In this document: one piece after another, positions 47,880 through 58,691 of the stretch | Layout of the letters: the number at the start of each line of letters is the position of its first letter | How positions within the stretch are numbered: position 1 is the stretch's first letter | DNA from: Tenrec ecaudatus | Lineage: Eukaryota; Chordata; Mammalia; Afrosoricida; Tenrecidae | Assembly: GCF_050624435.1 (NCBI RefSeq) | Contig: NC_134534.1 | Coordinates: forward strand, 63,821,501-63,885,500 | Length of the DNA: 64,000 bases | Reading direction: 5' to 3' | The notes under the pieces: generated by a model | What the model saw: only the letters and a program-made list of their open reading frames with translations | Told to the model about the DNA's origin: nothing | The model's database searches: none | Translations under genes and position numbers: made by a program

Positions 47880-49510
47880 ATTAGGATCTTATTGTTTATT
47901 GAGATATTGACTTGTATTTTTTCCTTCTTCCAATGTCCTTATCAGGTTGAGACCTCAAGGTTATTCTGGCTACAAAACACAGTTGAAAGAAGTCCCCTTT
48001 TTGTTATTTTAAGAAGTTTGTGGAATATTTGGAAGAATTCACCTGGGCTGCTATTTGGTCCTTGTGTTAGTCTGGGTAAACTAGGAAAACAAGTCCACAG
48101 AAATTCCTATGTATAAGAGAGAGTTTTATATAAAGGGTAAGCGTACATTCAGAAAGCATCCCAACCTAGTGCTGTCCAAGCCCATAAGTCCGACATTAGT
48201 CCATAAGCCTGACCCCAATCTACAAAGTCCTCCTTAATCTCACAAAACACATACTATGACACCGACTGCAGGAGGAAAGCCAAATCAGTGAGTGTGTAAG
48301 CATCTCAGTGTTGGCAGGGGTCTCCACACAGCTGCTCCAGCACCCGGGGCTGCATCAGAGTAGGTCCATGTGGCTTCTCAGAGATGTCACACAGGAAATG
48401 AGCCTTGCAAACTGATACAGGGAATTAAGGCAGCTGCACCCTGGTCCGACCACCAGAGAACAAGAGACCTGAGAACTAGAAAGGCGAGGCTCACCGAGCC
48501 ATTTATCTTTCCGCCCTTCAATTAAGCCTACATGTGATTGGCACAATAAACCTTATCTCAGTCCTGAAGTACTATTCTATGAAGGAAAATTTTATTTATA
48601 GATTCAGTTAATCTAATACATCTAGTATTACTTATCTTTACATTTTTACCTGCATTAGTATAGGCATAAAGTAACACCATCTGTATATATATTCTAAATC
48701 AACATCTACATCTTAAATTAATATCTTATTTTTCCTACATGACATATCTTAAGGGACTGTCTCTTGTTTGTTTTTAGAAGAACACCATTTTGATTTATCA
48801 ATATTTTCTATGATACACTTAATTTTTTTCTACCTTTAAATTTAGCATTGCTTTTCTTCTACATTATTGGGGGTTTGTTTTTCTATCAATCCTTAACTGC
48901 TTGTGAGAAAAGCTTTTCATTGATTTTTATCCTTCTGTTACCAAATTATTTCTTATGTGGATGTGTCAGTTGACAGAAAATCAAGCTGCAGCAGTGTAAG
49001 TCTTAATCCAATCTATTTAGCACTGTTATAAAAGAGAAGAGACAGAGACAGACAGACAGAGGTACTGTAGACACCAGTTTTGTTACAATGGCCCTAGAAA
49101 AATCATAAACACATTCAAAGTTATATTTCCCCTCAGCACAGCTTTAGTTGCATCACATGAGTTTTTAACTAATTTAAGAAATTATCACTCAGTTAAAATA
49201 TTTAAATATGACTTCCTAATCTGCCTACTGTCGCATAACTTAATATTGAACTATTTGGATTCATTCTAGTTTTCTTTGCTAAATTTTCTCTACTTTAACT
49301 TTTAATCTGAGTAGTAAGCTTGATTGAAAGTACCCTTTAATCTAATTAATTTAAATCTTTAATGAAAAGCCTTAATTTTCAGGGTTTTTGCTAGTTAATT
49401 TTCAAATTTAATATTCTTTAAATTTTTAATTCTGCTGTGATTAATGCATAAAACTTTGTAATAATTACACATCACTGTAGAAGAACAATAAATGACTTTT
49501 TATAATTTCT
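47880..49510 (-). mobile_element. Old L1 ORF2 remnant, minus strand, split by an LTR
   Basis: 'gaagaattcacctgggctgc' then 'tatttggtcct' (47880-48062) is antisense L1 RT text (AGAATTCACCTGTGAAGCCATCTGGTCCT). After the LTR, 'cctcagcacagctttagttg' at about 49132 is also L1 RT text (CTCAGCACTGCTTTAGCTG). The parts between are AT-rich and degraded. It is much older than L1-B and L1-C. Confidence 0.55.
48063..48560 (-). mobile_element. ERVL-type solo LTR inside old L1
   Basis: It starts TGTGTTAGTCTGGG and ends 'aaaccttatctca' (498 bp, minus). A perfect 5-bp TSD, GTCCT, is at 48058-48062 and 48561-48565. Its right part (gagccatttatctttccgcc, ttggcacaataaacc) matches the LTR of the provirus at 55.7 kb, while its left part matches the LTRs at 26.0 and 40.9 kb. 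It therefore links the two LTR subgroups. Confidence 0.94.
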
Positions 49511-49649
49511 GAGAGTGTTGGTGTTTAATCGACTCTCTCGCTGGGTTTTTTCTTTTTGACCCACCTGCTCTTGATTTATTCCTCACTTCTTGACCTCTGT
49601 GAACTAATCAGTGCTTTTTTGTCATTTTACTTTGTTTCTTCTGATCGCT
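49511..49649. other. Unassigned spacer
   Basis: No recognisable feature; T-rich. Confidence 0.5.
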
Positions 49650-50280
49650 TAGTTATTGTTTTCATTGACTATTCCTACTGTGCTTCATGGGATTAATGCA
49701 CAAGATGTGTTAAATGTTCGTATGCTAGAACTCCTCAGGTCCTGTAGTTTCCAACAGAAGGGGGCCTTTAGAGATCCTTCTACTAAAGTTACAAGCGTGG
49801 CATCTGTTGATTGCTCTTATATCCGTGAATATGCGACTGTGGCAGAGATATTGTGGCAGCTTGCAAGAACATCAATTCTTTCAGTGATTAATGGCTAATT
49901 TGTGCTAATGCTTTGAAAGTGGCACAGCTGTCGGTATCGATCATATGGCATAACAAAACCATTTTTCCCAGATGTTTATGAGCAAGCTCTAGAAGAATAC
50001 ACAAATCTGACTTGGTAAAAATTACAGCCAGAATGCTTTTCAGAAGCAAGGGTGGTGGGTATCATCTTACTTACTTTAGACATGTTCTCGCGAGGGATTA
50101 GTCCCTGGAGAATGATGCCATTCTTGGTCAGTTACAAAGAAGAAGCCCTCAACAACATGGACTGCCACCCTGCCTACAGTGACGGCCTCAAGGACATTGA
50201 ATGTGGTGCGGATGGTGCAGGACTAGGTAGCATTTTGTTCTGTGACTTGACAGCCATCTACCAACGATGAGTGAGAAAAA
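49650..50280 (+). mobile_element. Composite ending in an RTE 3' tail; 5' part unknown
   Basis: The right part (about 50025-50240: 'cttttcagaagcaagggtgg', 'ctttagacatgttctcgcga', 'ggattagtccctggagaatg', 'agcattttgttctgtgact') is the RTE 3' end in plus orientation. The left part holds an open frame at 49656-49898 (80 codons, MFSLTIPTVLHGINAQDV...) that I do not recognise. The two could be an RTE copy with its own 5' region, or a chimera of another sequence carried by RTE machinery. Confidence 0.5.
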
Positions 50281-50374
50281 GGAAGGCTAGGAGGTGGATG
50301 CGGTAACAGAGAGAGTACTGGTGGTGCCAAAGGAAAGAAAACTTGCTTGTAAAAATTGAAAATCAAAGAATCCT

Positions 50375-50575
50375 AGAACAAAACTGCAGTTTCCAACTGA
50401 TAGCACCTCTACAGGGTGGAGTAGACCTGCCCTATTAGGTTTCTCTTGCTGTAGCTGTTTATGGAAGCCTATTGCCCCATATGGCCTTCTTTGAGAGGGT
50501 GATGGATTCAAATTGCTGATCTTTCCGTGAGCAATCCAAGGCTTAATCCACTGCGTCACCAGGGTTCCCCAGAGG
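50375..50575 (-). mobile_element. AfroSINE, minus strand
   Basis: 'tccaactgatagcacctcta' (tail), 'ggagtagacctgccctatta' (body), 'gatggattcaaattgctgat' (B-box, reversed) and 'cactgcgtcaccagggttcc' (head, reversed). All parts of the family are present. Confidence 0.9.
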
Positions 50576-50889
50576 AGGTAAGAATAAAGCCACGTGAGAC
50601 AGATTTGTGTCATGGAAGACACACACGCCATGTAAACCTTGAGATTAGAAAGAGCAGTTGAGAATTGTAGGTGGGTGTGAGTGACAGCCATTAATCTGGA
50701 GAACAACAATGTGAACCTAGCAGAAAATAGCCTATAAATGTTTCCTGTGGTGCCAACCAAGAGGAAGTTGAATGTAAAGAAAGATTGTTCATTTACATGT
50801 GAAGGAGAAAGAGAAGTATTTGAAGATTGGAATCACAGGTCAAATTCAAAGGGTAATTTTGCAATGTGATGTGCAATGAATTCAGTATC

Positions 50890-52045
50890 ACAATTACAGT
50901 TCTAGTTCGGTGCCTTCGCCTTGGTTCTGACTCATCAAGACCCTATGGGCAATTGAACACAACACTGCCTGGTCCTGCACCTTCCTCCTCATTGTTATGT
51001 TGTCCATTGTTGCAGCCACTGTGTCACTCCATCTCCTTGAGGGCCTCGTACTTTTTCACTGGTCTACTTTACCAAACATAAAGTCCTTCTCCAGGAACTG
51101 GTCTTTCCAGATAACAAGTCTTAAGTATGTGCAACGAAGTCTTGCCATCCTGCTCTCTCAGGGTATTCTGGCTGTACTTCTTCCAAGACAGATTTGTTTG
51201 TTCTTGGGGTATTCTGTCTACTTTCAATATTCTTCACCATCACCATAATTTAAAAGCATCGCTTCTTCTTCGATCTTCTTGGGTCAGGTGCACCTTCGTC
51301 CTCAAAGTCACACCCTGGCCCTTCAACACTTTTAAGAGGTCTTATGAAGCTCATTTGCCCAGTGCAGTGACTCATTTGATTTCTTGTCTGTTGCTCCATG
51401 ATCACAGATTGAGAATCCATGAAAGAAGAAATCCTTGACAACTTCAATCTTTTCTCTGTTTATCAAAATGCTACCTATTGGTCCAGTGGTGACGATTTTA
51501 GTTTTCTTTACATTGATCAGTAATCCATAAAGAAGGCTGCAAGAGTTGGCCTTTATCAGAAAGTGCTTCAAGCCCTCCGCACTTCTAGCAAGCAAGGCTG
51601 TGTCCTCTGAAAAGCGCTGGTTGTTAAGGAAACTTCCTCCAATCCTGATGTTGCATTCTTCTCTGTATAACCCAGCTTCTCTGATTATTTGCTCAGTAGA
51701 CAGATAAAACAAGGAGAGTGAGAGGATACAACCGTGATGCACACCTTTTCTGATTTTAAACCGGGCAGTAGTCCCTTGTTATAGCCCCACAACCGCCTCT
51801 TGATCCATGCACACAATGAAGTGTAGTGTTCTGGTATTCCCATTCTTCTCAAGACTTTCTGTAATTTTTAATATTTCATACAGGCAAGTGCCTTTGTATC
51901 GCCATTAAAACACAAGTAGACATCTTTATGGTATTCTCTGTTTTGAGCCAAGATCCATCTGATATGAGCAGTGATATCCCTTATTCCACTTCTTCTGAAT
52001 CTGGTCTGAATCTCTGGCAGCTCTTATCAATGTACACTGGTTAGG
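50890..52045 (-). mobile_element. RTE (BovB-like) 3' half with RT remnant, minus strand
   Basis: This is the best preserved RT in the window. The minus frame at 51332-51742 (136 codons) has GCILSLSLFYLSTEQIIREA, the RT region before the active site, then LNNQRFSEDTALLA where active RTE has RYADDTTLL. The first catalytic Asp is therefore replaced (D to E in SED) and the enzyme would be dead. INVKKTKIV follows. The 3' UTR side (50895-51330) is intact in order. The 5' side stops near 52045. Confidence 0.88.
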
Positions 52046-52229
52046 ATCTTAGATCTACTAGGTGAGGGCAGCATCCCAGGAGGAAAATTTAAGAAAAACT
52101 AAAATGACTATTGCTTCAAATGCAACTGAGTGAAGAAAGTAAGATACGTTGCATACATTCAATAAATAGATCATAGCAATCTTCCAGGTTCTGTTTTCTT
52201 TGATGAAGATCAGACCTTATTTGAATATC
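52046..52229. other. Unassigned
   Basis: Nothing recognised. Confidence 0.5.
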
Positions 52230-52495
52230 TAGGTATTTATTCAAATGTCACCTCATGTACACTTAAATTGATCTTTCATTTTTCTTCATAGCACAATCTC
52301 CATTAGGCATTTTCTCATATATCGATGGATTTCTTTATCACAGCTCCGACTTCCCTTCCCACCCTTCAACCCCCACTTCCCTAATATAATGTAGTGTAGA
52401 GGCTCAGTGGGCAAATACTTCAGTTTTTATCTTGAATAATACCTGACACATAATATGTGTAAAGTAACTATCAATAGAATGGAATGAATTAAAAG
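52230..52495 (+). mobile_element. Possible L2 LINE 3' end
   Basis: The order 'tattcaaatgtcacctca', 'catagcacaatctccatta' and 'aatacctgacacataatatg' followed by 'gaatgaatt' resembles the end of L2 (TCACCTCC, ATAGCAC, TGCCTGGCACATAGTA, GAATGAA). Very old and weak. Confidence 0.4.
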
Positions 52496-52959
52496 AGAGC
52501 AAGGACAGGTAGGTAATCCGGCACTACAGTTGGTGCATATGAATGGCACGATTCTGAGCCTAAAGAATGAGAGGTTAGGAAGCACTTAAGAGAGTGGTTG
52601 TTTCTATGCTGTTATGTTCTGGGAAGAAGAGTGAAAATACAAAAGGAAGAAAGGAGGACTGATAGGAAATGATCCTTCTGAGAGTGGCCACCCTGGCGCT
52701 CTAGGCTGATTGTGACCATCGTGTTGAGTGTAATCCCTCTGAAATGAGCCAAGACAGGGCACTTTCTGCTCAAAACACTCAATAGTTCTACATTTCAACC
52801 AGAAGACAAGGTAGGATCTACAGTGGCCTATCAGACACAACTTGGTCTTTCTTGACCTCCCTGACCTCATTTCCCAATTCTCACTGCTACAGTCAGACCA
52901 CTTGCTTTACTGGTCTGGGCTCAGAAGGTGTGATCCTCTCTCTGGGTCATTTCCCTTGC
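52496..52959. other. Unassigned sequence
   Basis: No feature recognised. The minus frame at 52604-52870 has no known domain. Confidence 0.4.
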
Positions 52960-53345
52960 CACTCCCTTGGCCTGAAGAATCCTTCCCTGGAGATTCACCT
53001 CGGTTGATGCTGGATTGATAGAATCTACTTTGGTTGATGCTTTGGCTGATAAATTCCACCGGGCTATTCCCCTCAAGTCTTCAACTTTTGCTAAAATGCT
53101 ACCTTATTTGAGCTTTAGTTGGCCCCTCATGTGAATTAAACACCCTCCTTCTCAGATGTCTTTTCCTCATGCTTGCTTTATTTTTCTCCATAGCATTTAT
53201 TACCTTCTGACAAATTCCATGTCTTATTTTGTATTTAAGTTTTATCTGTCCTTAAAGTTCCAGGAAGGCATGAGATTTTTCTCTGTTTTGTTCACTGCCA
53301 TGGCTCTTAATCCTAGAATAAAGCCTGACAGATAACTGGAAAGAC
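52960..53345 (+). mobile_element. Possible second L2 LINE 3' end
   Basis: 'tggcctgaagaatccttccc', 'gcatttattaccttctgaca', 'aaagttccaggaaggcatga' and 'agaataaagcctgacagata' follow L2 order (CTTCCCTGA, GCACTTATCAC, CTCCTTGAGGGCAGGGA, GCCTGGCACATA). Confidence 0.4.
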
Positions 53346-53512
53346 AGTAACTATGTGCATAATTTTAATAACATCTATAAATGAGCAGCTCACAGGAGAT
53401 TTTAATTCTGGAAAAGGTTCTGTAATTTTTCTCTCAAGTGGGTAATACCTTGGTTCTTCGCTTCCCATGATGAAAGAATTCATACTGAAGCCCGTTTTAT
53501 AACCCAAGTGGG

Positions 53513-54250
53513 TTTGTATGAAGGACAGGACAAGTTTTCAGGTTTTACAGTCTCAAAGGGGTTCACAACTGGGCATGAGCAACCTCATGGAAAAGAGCAC
53601 CCACACGGGTGGAACTGGGGGAGGGATCCCAGGAACCAAAAAACAAGGAGCAGGAGAGAGTGGAGGCCAGAGATCAAGGAGACCAGAACATGGGGCAAGA
53701 GAGGCTGTGGGCCCCAAGTAGGCCCTTAGAGGGCCCTGAGGGGCACACTCACACAGTGCATGTGCGCCCTCACCCTCTGACCTGCCATTGACCAGGAGCA
53801 GGATAAGAGAGATCAGCCTTCCCACAGCCAGGACATATCAAAACTCTGGCTGGGGAGGCTTAGTTGATGGTAGTGGTTAACCTCATTGGTTGAGTTAAGC
53901 CCACCTGGGTGATGTCATGAGCGTGGGCCTAGTTTGGGCCCACCCAGGTGTACCTCCCACCTGGCTCAGGGGCTTGAGTATGAGCATGCTCACTTTGGGG
54001 TCTTCATAAGTGTCTAAGGGTTGCCTGATTTCTTTCCAACCTCCTCTATGGGGGAGGACGTTGGGGTGGGGAGGAGCCTTTGCAGGCATGGGAAGAACAA
54101 CTCCCTGGAGTTGGTGTTGCCAGCGATGATAAATGCCTTTCCAGATGTGGTACTTGACCTAACAAATATTTTGCCACCAAAAACGGCAACATCACTCCAG
54201 TTGAGGAAGAGTCCTCAAAATCATTCTTGATCTCTAAAGAAATCAAAGAA
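53513..54250 (+). other. Unassigned, possible LTR of another retrovirus class
   Basis: A GC-rich block, unlike its AT-rich flanks, with a CCAAT-type box (tcattggttgagttaag, about 53883), a possible TATA-like 'cataagtg' (about 54006) and a polyadenylation-like 'gatgataaatgcc' (about 54126). The order would fit an LTR. There are no proven ends, TSD or internal region, so this is speculative. Open frames in it have no known domain. Confidence 0.3.
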
Positions 54251-55064
54251 CTGGTTGTGACTATTAAATCTATTTATTATTAAATAGGAAAAATATTTAC
54301 AATATATGTCCATTATGCTTTCCTTTGGAGAGGATTTATGGTATATTTGGAAGCTTACTAGAAGAGTTATAGGTTTATGCAATTGTTTCATCATATAGCA
54401 TGGCTTGCCATTTAATTCCCTGTTTTTAAAATTGGTGCTTTACTTACCTAGAATTTATTATTACCTTTGGATATATTTCTCCTTCAAATTAGTGTAATGC
54501 TGTAAGTTGATGCATCTGTTTTAATAAGACTCTCAGTTTCTTAGTCTCCCGTGTACCAGAACTCCTATGAGATATGCAGCAGTGACCACAGTGAAACCAG
54601 CTCATTTGTCCATTTCCGCTTAGTTCTGTCTGGTTCACACTGCAATTACTGCCCAAGCTTAGACCTGGGCACACTTATTTTACTTATTTCTTTCTCTTTT
54701 TCTGTCACTAGCTCCTCTTATCAAATGCAAATGTTGTAGGAAACAGCCAAAGGTCCTGGTGCTCTTCACCCCCAGCTTGCATTCTTCACCCCATTCTTTT
54801 CCAAATAAGGGGGAAAGAAGTGACCACCATTCCAAGTTTTCTCTTTTCTGTTTGTATCACCAATCAACTATTCAAACTGTGTGAAATTATTTCAAAAAGT
54901 ATATGAGATTTTTCTGATTCCCGATACTGACTTAAAAAATATGAGTAAGGTGAAGGATGTTTGGTTTTTATGGGAAAACAGATTTTATTACCTATTACAT
55001 TGCTAATTAATTCTTTTTCTTTAAAACCCTTGATTATTTATTTATTTATTTATTTATAGTTGTC
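54251..55064. other. Unassigned AT-rich sequence with (TTTA)n
   Basis: No gene found. A (TTTA)n microsatellite of about 7 units is at about 55032-55060. Confidence 0.5.
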
Positions 55065-55575
55065 TGTTTTGTTTTGTTTTAAATCATTTTATTAGGGGTT
55101 CATACACCTCCTATCACAATCCATACATACATCATTTCTGTAAAGCACATTTGTATATTTGTTGCCCTCATCATTCTCAAAACATTTGCTCTCCACCCAA
55201 GCCCCTGGCATCAGCTCCTCATTTTTCCCTTCCCTCAACCCTACTCCCCTCTCCCTCATGAACCCTTGATAGTTTATAAATTATTATTTTGTCATATCTT
55301 TCTCTGGCCCACATATCCCTTCCCCCACTTTTTTGTTGTATGTCCCCCAGGGAGGAGGTCAAATGCAGGTCCTTGAAATAGGATTCCCCTTACCAGCCCA
55401 CCCTCCTTATGCCCTCCCAGTATCACCACTCACTCCACTGGTCCTGAGGGGATAATCCGCCCTGGCTTCCCTGTGTTTCCAGTTCTCATCTGTACCAGTG
55501 TACTTCCTCTGGTCTAGTCAGGCTTGCGAAGTAGGATTCAGATCATGACAGTGGGAGTGGGGGGAGTAGCACAAG
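55065..55575 (-). mobile_element. L1-E: 5'-truncated L1 3' UTR
   Basis: It starts 'tttgttttaaatcattttat' and 'taggggttcatacacc' (L1 3' terminus, reversed), then runs through the 3' UTR (tcccccagggaggaggtc) to about 55575. The nearby (TTTA)n probably belongs to or seeded the insertion site. The TSD is not defined. Confidence 0.85.
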
Positions 55576-55599
55576 CCCTTTCGGAATGTAGACTCCACA

Positions 55600-55744
55600 A
55601 TAAAGCAAGCCACACTCAGTATCACTGAGTTGATTGAGATTCATAATGACCGTAAAATGGATTTCAGAGCCTAAATCTTTTGGAGAGCAGACAGGCTCAT
55701 TTTTCTCCCAAAGAGTGGCTTTGAAATGCAGATTTTGTGGTTAG
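55600..55744 (-). mobile_element. AfroSINE, minus strand, split by the ERV
   Basis: 'tatcactgagttgattgaga' (tail), 'gagcctaaatcttttgga' (body) and 'cagattttgtggttag' (toward the head). The ERVL provirus interrupts it here. What looks like the rest of the head (ctattctatgtaatgctacc, 60586 on) follows the 3' LTR. Confidence 0.65.
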
Positions 55745-56371
55745 TGAGACAGTTTATTGTGCCAGCCTGGCTGATAAACACAAGTGGGATTGATTGAAGG
55801 GCGGAGAAATAAATGGTTTGGTGAGCTTCGTCTTTCTTGTCTCTTGCTCTTTGATCATCTGACCAGTATGTGGCTGACTTGCTTGTACTGTGCCTCAATT
55901 TACAGGCTACTCTACCTGTGAGACGCCTAGCCTGTGGACTGTGTCACTGTAAGTTGAGGTCCCTTTAAGACCACACAATTGGAATTTACATCTCTGGAGC
56001 TGGGGACTGACTGTTGGTTTATGGCCTGGCTGATGGTTGGTGACCTGCCTTGCTGTTTGCTGCCTGTGCTGGGTTAGCCTAGCTCTCTCTATAGAGGACT
56101 CACTGGTGGCCCTCAATACTTGAGAAACTGCCAGTGTCTCACAACTCTCTCACAGGAGTGAGTTCCTCTGTTGTGCTGAGCCATTTGTACTGCTTTATAA
56201 TTTAGATGTTCATTTCTTGTATTTTATATCTATCTATCTGTATATAATTTAACAGTTCATTTCTTGTGTTATATGTCTATCTTTATATATATAATATATA
56301 TAAAGATATATATAGATGATATATATATAATCAATTTGGTTTTATCTCTCTAGAGAACCCTGTCTAAGACA
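55745..56371 (+). repeat. 5' LTR of the ERVL provirus
   Basis: It starts TGAGACAGTTTATTGTGCC and ends 'ccctgtctaagaca' (627 bp). U3 carries 'cacaattggaa' (inverted CCAAT) at about 55974. 'actgctttataattta' (about 56189) is a possible TATA region. A TA-rich tract at 56281-56331 lies near the end. Confidence 0.92.
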
Positions 56372-56392
56372 TCTCGTTACCAGGAGTGCTTC
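56372..56392 (+). promoter_or_regulatory. Probable tRNA-Leu primer-binding site
   Basis: 'gttaccaggagtgc' just after the 5' LTR resembles a PBS complementary to a tRNA-Leu 3' end (TGGTNNCAGGAGTGG), in line with the 'L' of ERVL. Two or more bases are mutated, so the tRNA assignment is tentative. Confidence 0.5.
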
Positions 56393-56413
56393 TAGAGAAA
56401 TAAAATCAGAAAT

Positions 56414-58100
56414 ATGGGCTTCTTAAATTGGCTCTCCAGCCTGACTAGTCTTAACACTACTGATGCTACTTCAACATCCCAAAGCATGGATAAGTCTGCT
56501 ACTCTTCCTAATCCATGGTGTGAAATAGCAAAGATAATACTTAATATAGCACCACCGATAGATGAGGTGCTGGTTAAAGGAGAGGCTCTGAGTGATCCTA
56601 TGTTTGATATTTTCCAGGAGTTTTGTAAGGGTGACAAGTATAGGGAAGCTGGTTGGCTGATCCTTCTTACAATGGAAAGTGGGATTAAGGAGAGGGATGG
56701 TCTCAGAGCCTAAAAAACATGCCTCAGGTGCAGACTAACAGATTTGAAAATTTCCATCTGTGTTACAAAAGAGAGCCTTCTCTCCTCTAATAAAAGAGCT
56801 GACATTGCTGAGAACCTGGTCCAGAGTTTCATTATACAAGTGGCTGAATTACAACGGCAGCTGAATTGGAGATCTAGAGCAGTGCCTGAAACCAAAGTAA
56901 GGACATTGATTGGGAAAAATTGGGACCCTGAAACATGGGATGGGGACATATGGGCTGATGATCCAGAAGAGGAGGATATTGAGGCCCTAGAAACAATTGA
57001 CCCATCTTAGTCAATAAATCCACCCCACCCAGCTGAAAGTATTAATTCACAATCCACACCTGAGCAGATTAGCCAAACTATTCAAGTTGATATGCCAGGT
57101 GGGGCCGCATCAGTAGCATTGCCTGAGGGAGATGCCTTACAAGATATTGCTGAGAGCACCCAGGAAATATCCTCACCATCAATTATTTCTGCTACACCTG
57201 TCATTAAAATTAAGTATCAGAAAGCTTCTAAAGGTGAGGTTGAGATGATTACCCAAGAAGTGCACTATACTCATAAAGATCTGCTTGAGTTTTCAAATAT
57301 GTACAAGCAGAAGCCTGGGGAATATCCCTGTCAATGGTTACCAAGGGTGTGGGATACTGGTGCACGAAATGTAGTGTTAGACCGGTCTGAGTTTCTGGAT
57401 GTGGGACCCCTAAGCGCAGACTCTTCTTTCTATGTCTCTGCGAGACAGGCTGAGAGGATCTAAGTCTTTATTTGGTTGGTTCAATGAAGCATGGACTGCC
57501 AGATAGCCTAGATAAGACCAACTTGAAATACCTGACCTACCTTGGTACACTGTAGAGGAAGGCATCCAAAAGCTTAGAGAAATTGGTATGTTGGAATGGA
57601 TCTATCAGAATATTCCTATAGATCCAAAAAGGGGGTGTCCTGAGGACATACCCTTTACCATAGCCATAAGGAACAAGTTTGTGAAGTGGGCCCCAGCATC
57701 TCTTAAGACTCCTGTAATTGATATTTTATGTGCACCAGGATTAACAGTGGGTACTGCCCTAAGCAAACACCGACATTTGCCCACAATGGGGCTGATTGGT
57801 CCCTGTGATGGTAGAGGGCAGGTGTCAGCACTGAATCAACAGAGACAGGGTGGGCATGCTTACAATACACAACAAGTTTTCAGTAGTAATCAAAGCAACC
57901 TGTCTCGTGTGGAATTATGGCATTGGCTACTTAGCCATGGTGTCCGTAGGAATGAAATAGATGGGAAACCTACTAAATATTCACGTGATCTGTACAGGCG
58001 AAGGAATGGTAGATCAGGTGAACAGCAGAATAGACAGTCACGATCGTTCAATCAATTCCCAGACCTGAACCAGTTTACAGACCCACAACCCCTTGAATGA
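56414..58100 (+). pseudogene. ERVL gag, broken
   Basis: Gag forms the capsid. The first ATG after the PBS (56414, MGFLNWLSSL) opens 99 codons. The same frame continues after stops at 56711 and 57008 and runs to 57463. The frame then changes, and the C-terminal part is open at 57588-58100 (WIYQNIPIDPKR..., VELWHWLLSHGVRRNEIDG). The capsid-like middle part includes MYKQKPGE and WDTGARNVVLDRSEF (57300-57400). I see no CCHC zinc knuckle, which fits what I know of ERVL Gag. It has at least three stops and one frameshift. The last codons stop at TGA 58098-58100, in frame with protease. Confidence 0.82.
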
Positions 58101-58131
58101 GGGGGAGGTCAGGTCCCTTTGAAGGAGGACC
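58098..58131 (+). promoter_or_regulatory. gag-pro junction: in-frame TGA with readthrough-like context
   Basis: Gag ends in TGA followed by GGGGGAGGTCAGG. Protease continues in the same frame. A 5-bp hairpin (GGTCC 58112-58116 with GGACC 58127-58131) starts 11 bases after the stop. GGAGGTCAGG also follows the gag UAG of murine leukemia viruses, where readthrough is stimulated by a downstream pseudoknot. Function here is inferred and not shown. Confidence 0.55.
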
Positions 58132-58640
58132 CTGCTACATCAATGAAGGTTTTTACTGTTAGTCTCTCTTCTAGCCTTCCCCAAAGGGACCGGCGGCCTT
58201 TCACAAGAGTGACTATTCATTGGGGGAAAGGAAATAATCAAACTTTTCGGGGATTACTAGACACTGGCTCAGAACTGACACTAATTCCAGGAGACCCAAA
58301 GTGTTTCAAAGGCCCACCAGTCAGAGTGGGGGCTTATGGAGGTCAAGTTATCAATGGAGTTTTAGCTCAGATACACCTCACTGCCGGTCCAGTGGGCCCC
58401 CGGACCCATCCTATGGTTATTTCCCCAGTTCCAGATGCATCATTGGAATAGACATACTTAATAACTGGCAGAACCCCCATATTGGAACCCTGAAATGTGG
58501 AATAAGGGTTATCATGGTAAGAAAGGCCAAGTGGACACCATTAGAATTACCATTACCTAGGAAAATAGCAAACCAAAAGCAATCCCACATTCCTGGAGGG
58601 ATTGCAGAGATCAGTGCCACCATCAAAGACTTGAAAGATG
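58101..58640 (+). pseudogene. ERVL protease and start of reverse transcriptase, broken
   Basis: Retroviral aspartic protease cleaves the polyprotein. The frame shared with gag is open to 58451 and contains the active-site motif LLDTGSELTLIPG (about 58255-58293) and then RVGAYGGQVINGV. A frameshift near 58435 moves the remainder to another frame. That frame carries the family C-terminal motif CIIGIDIL (about 58430-58453), then the RT amino end (PLPRKIANQKQ..., GGIAEISATIKDLKDAGW) up to a stop at 58649. RT breaks off about here and its catalytic part is absent. Confidence 0.82.
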
Positions 58641-58691
58641 CAGGATGGTGATTCCTACCACATCCCCATTTATCTCTTGAGAACTTGAGCA

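Noticed and set aside
47613..48116. Open frame of 167 codons, plus strand
   Set aside because: It crosses the RTE fragment, antisense old L1 and the start of a solo LTR, so it cannot be one gene.
50287..50760. Minus-strand frame of 157 codons
   Set aside because: It runs through an AfroSINE and unassigned DNA; no domain.
53553..53825. Possible exon in the GC-rich block (frames on both strands)
   Set aside because: Frames overlap on both strands, have no known domain and no consistent splice sites.
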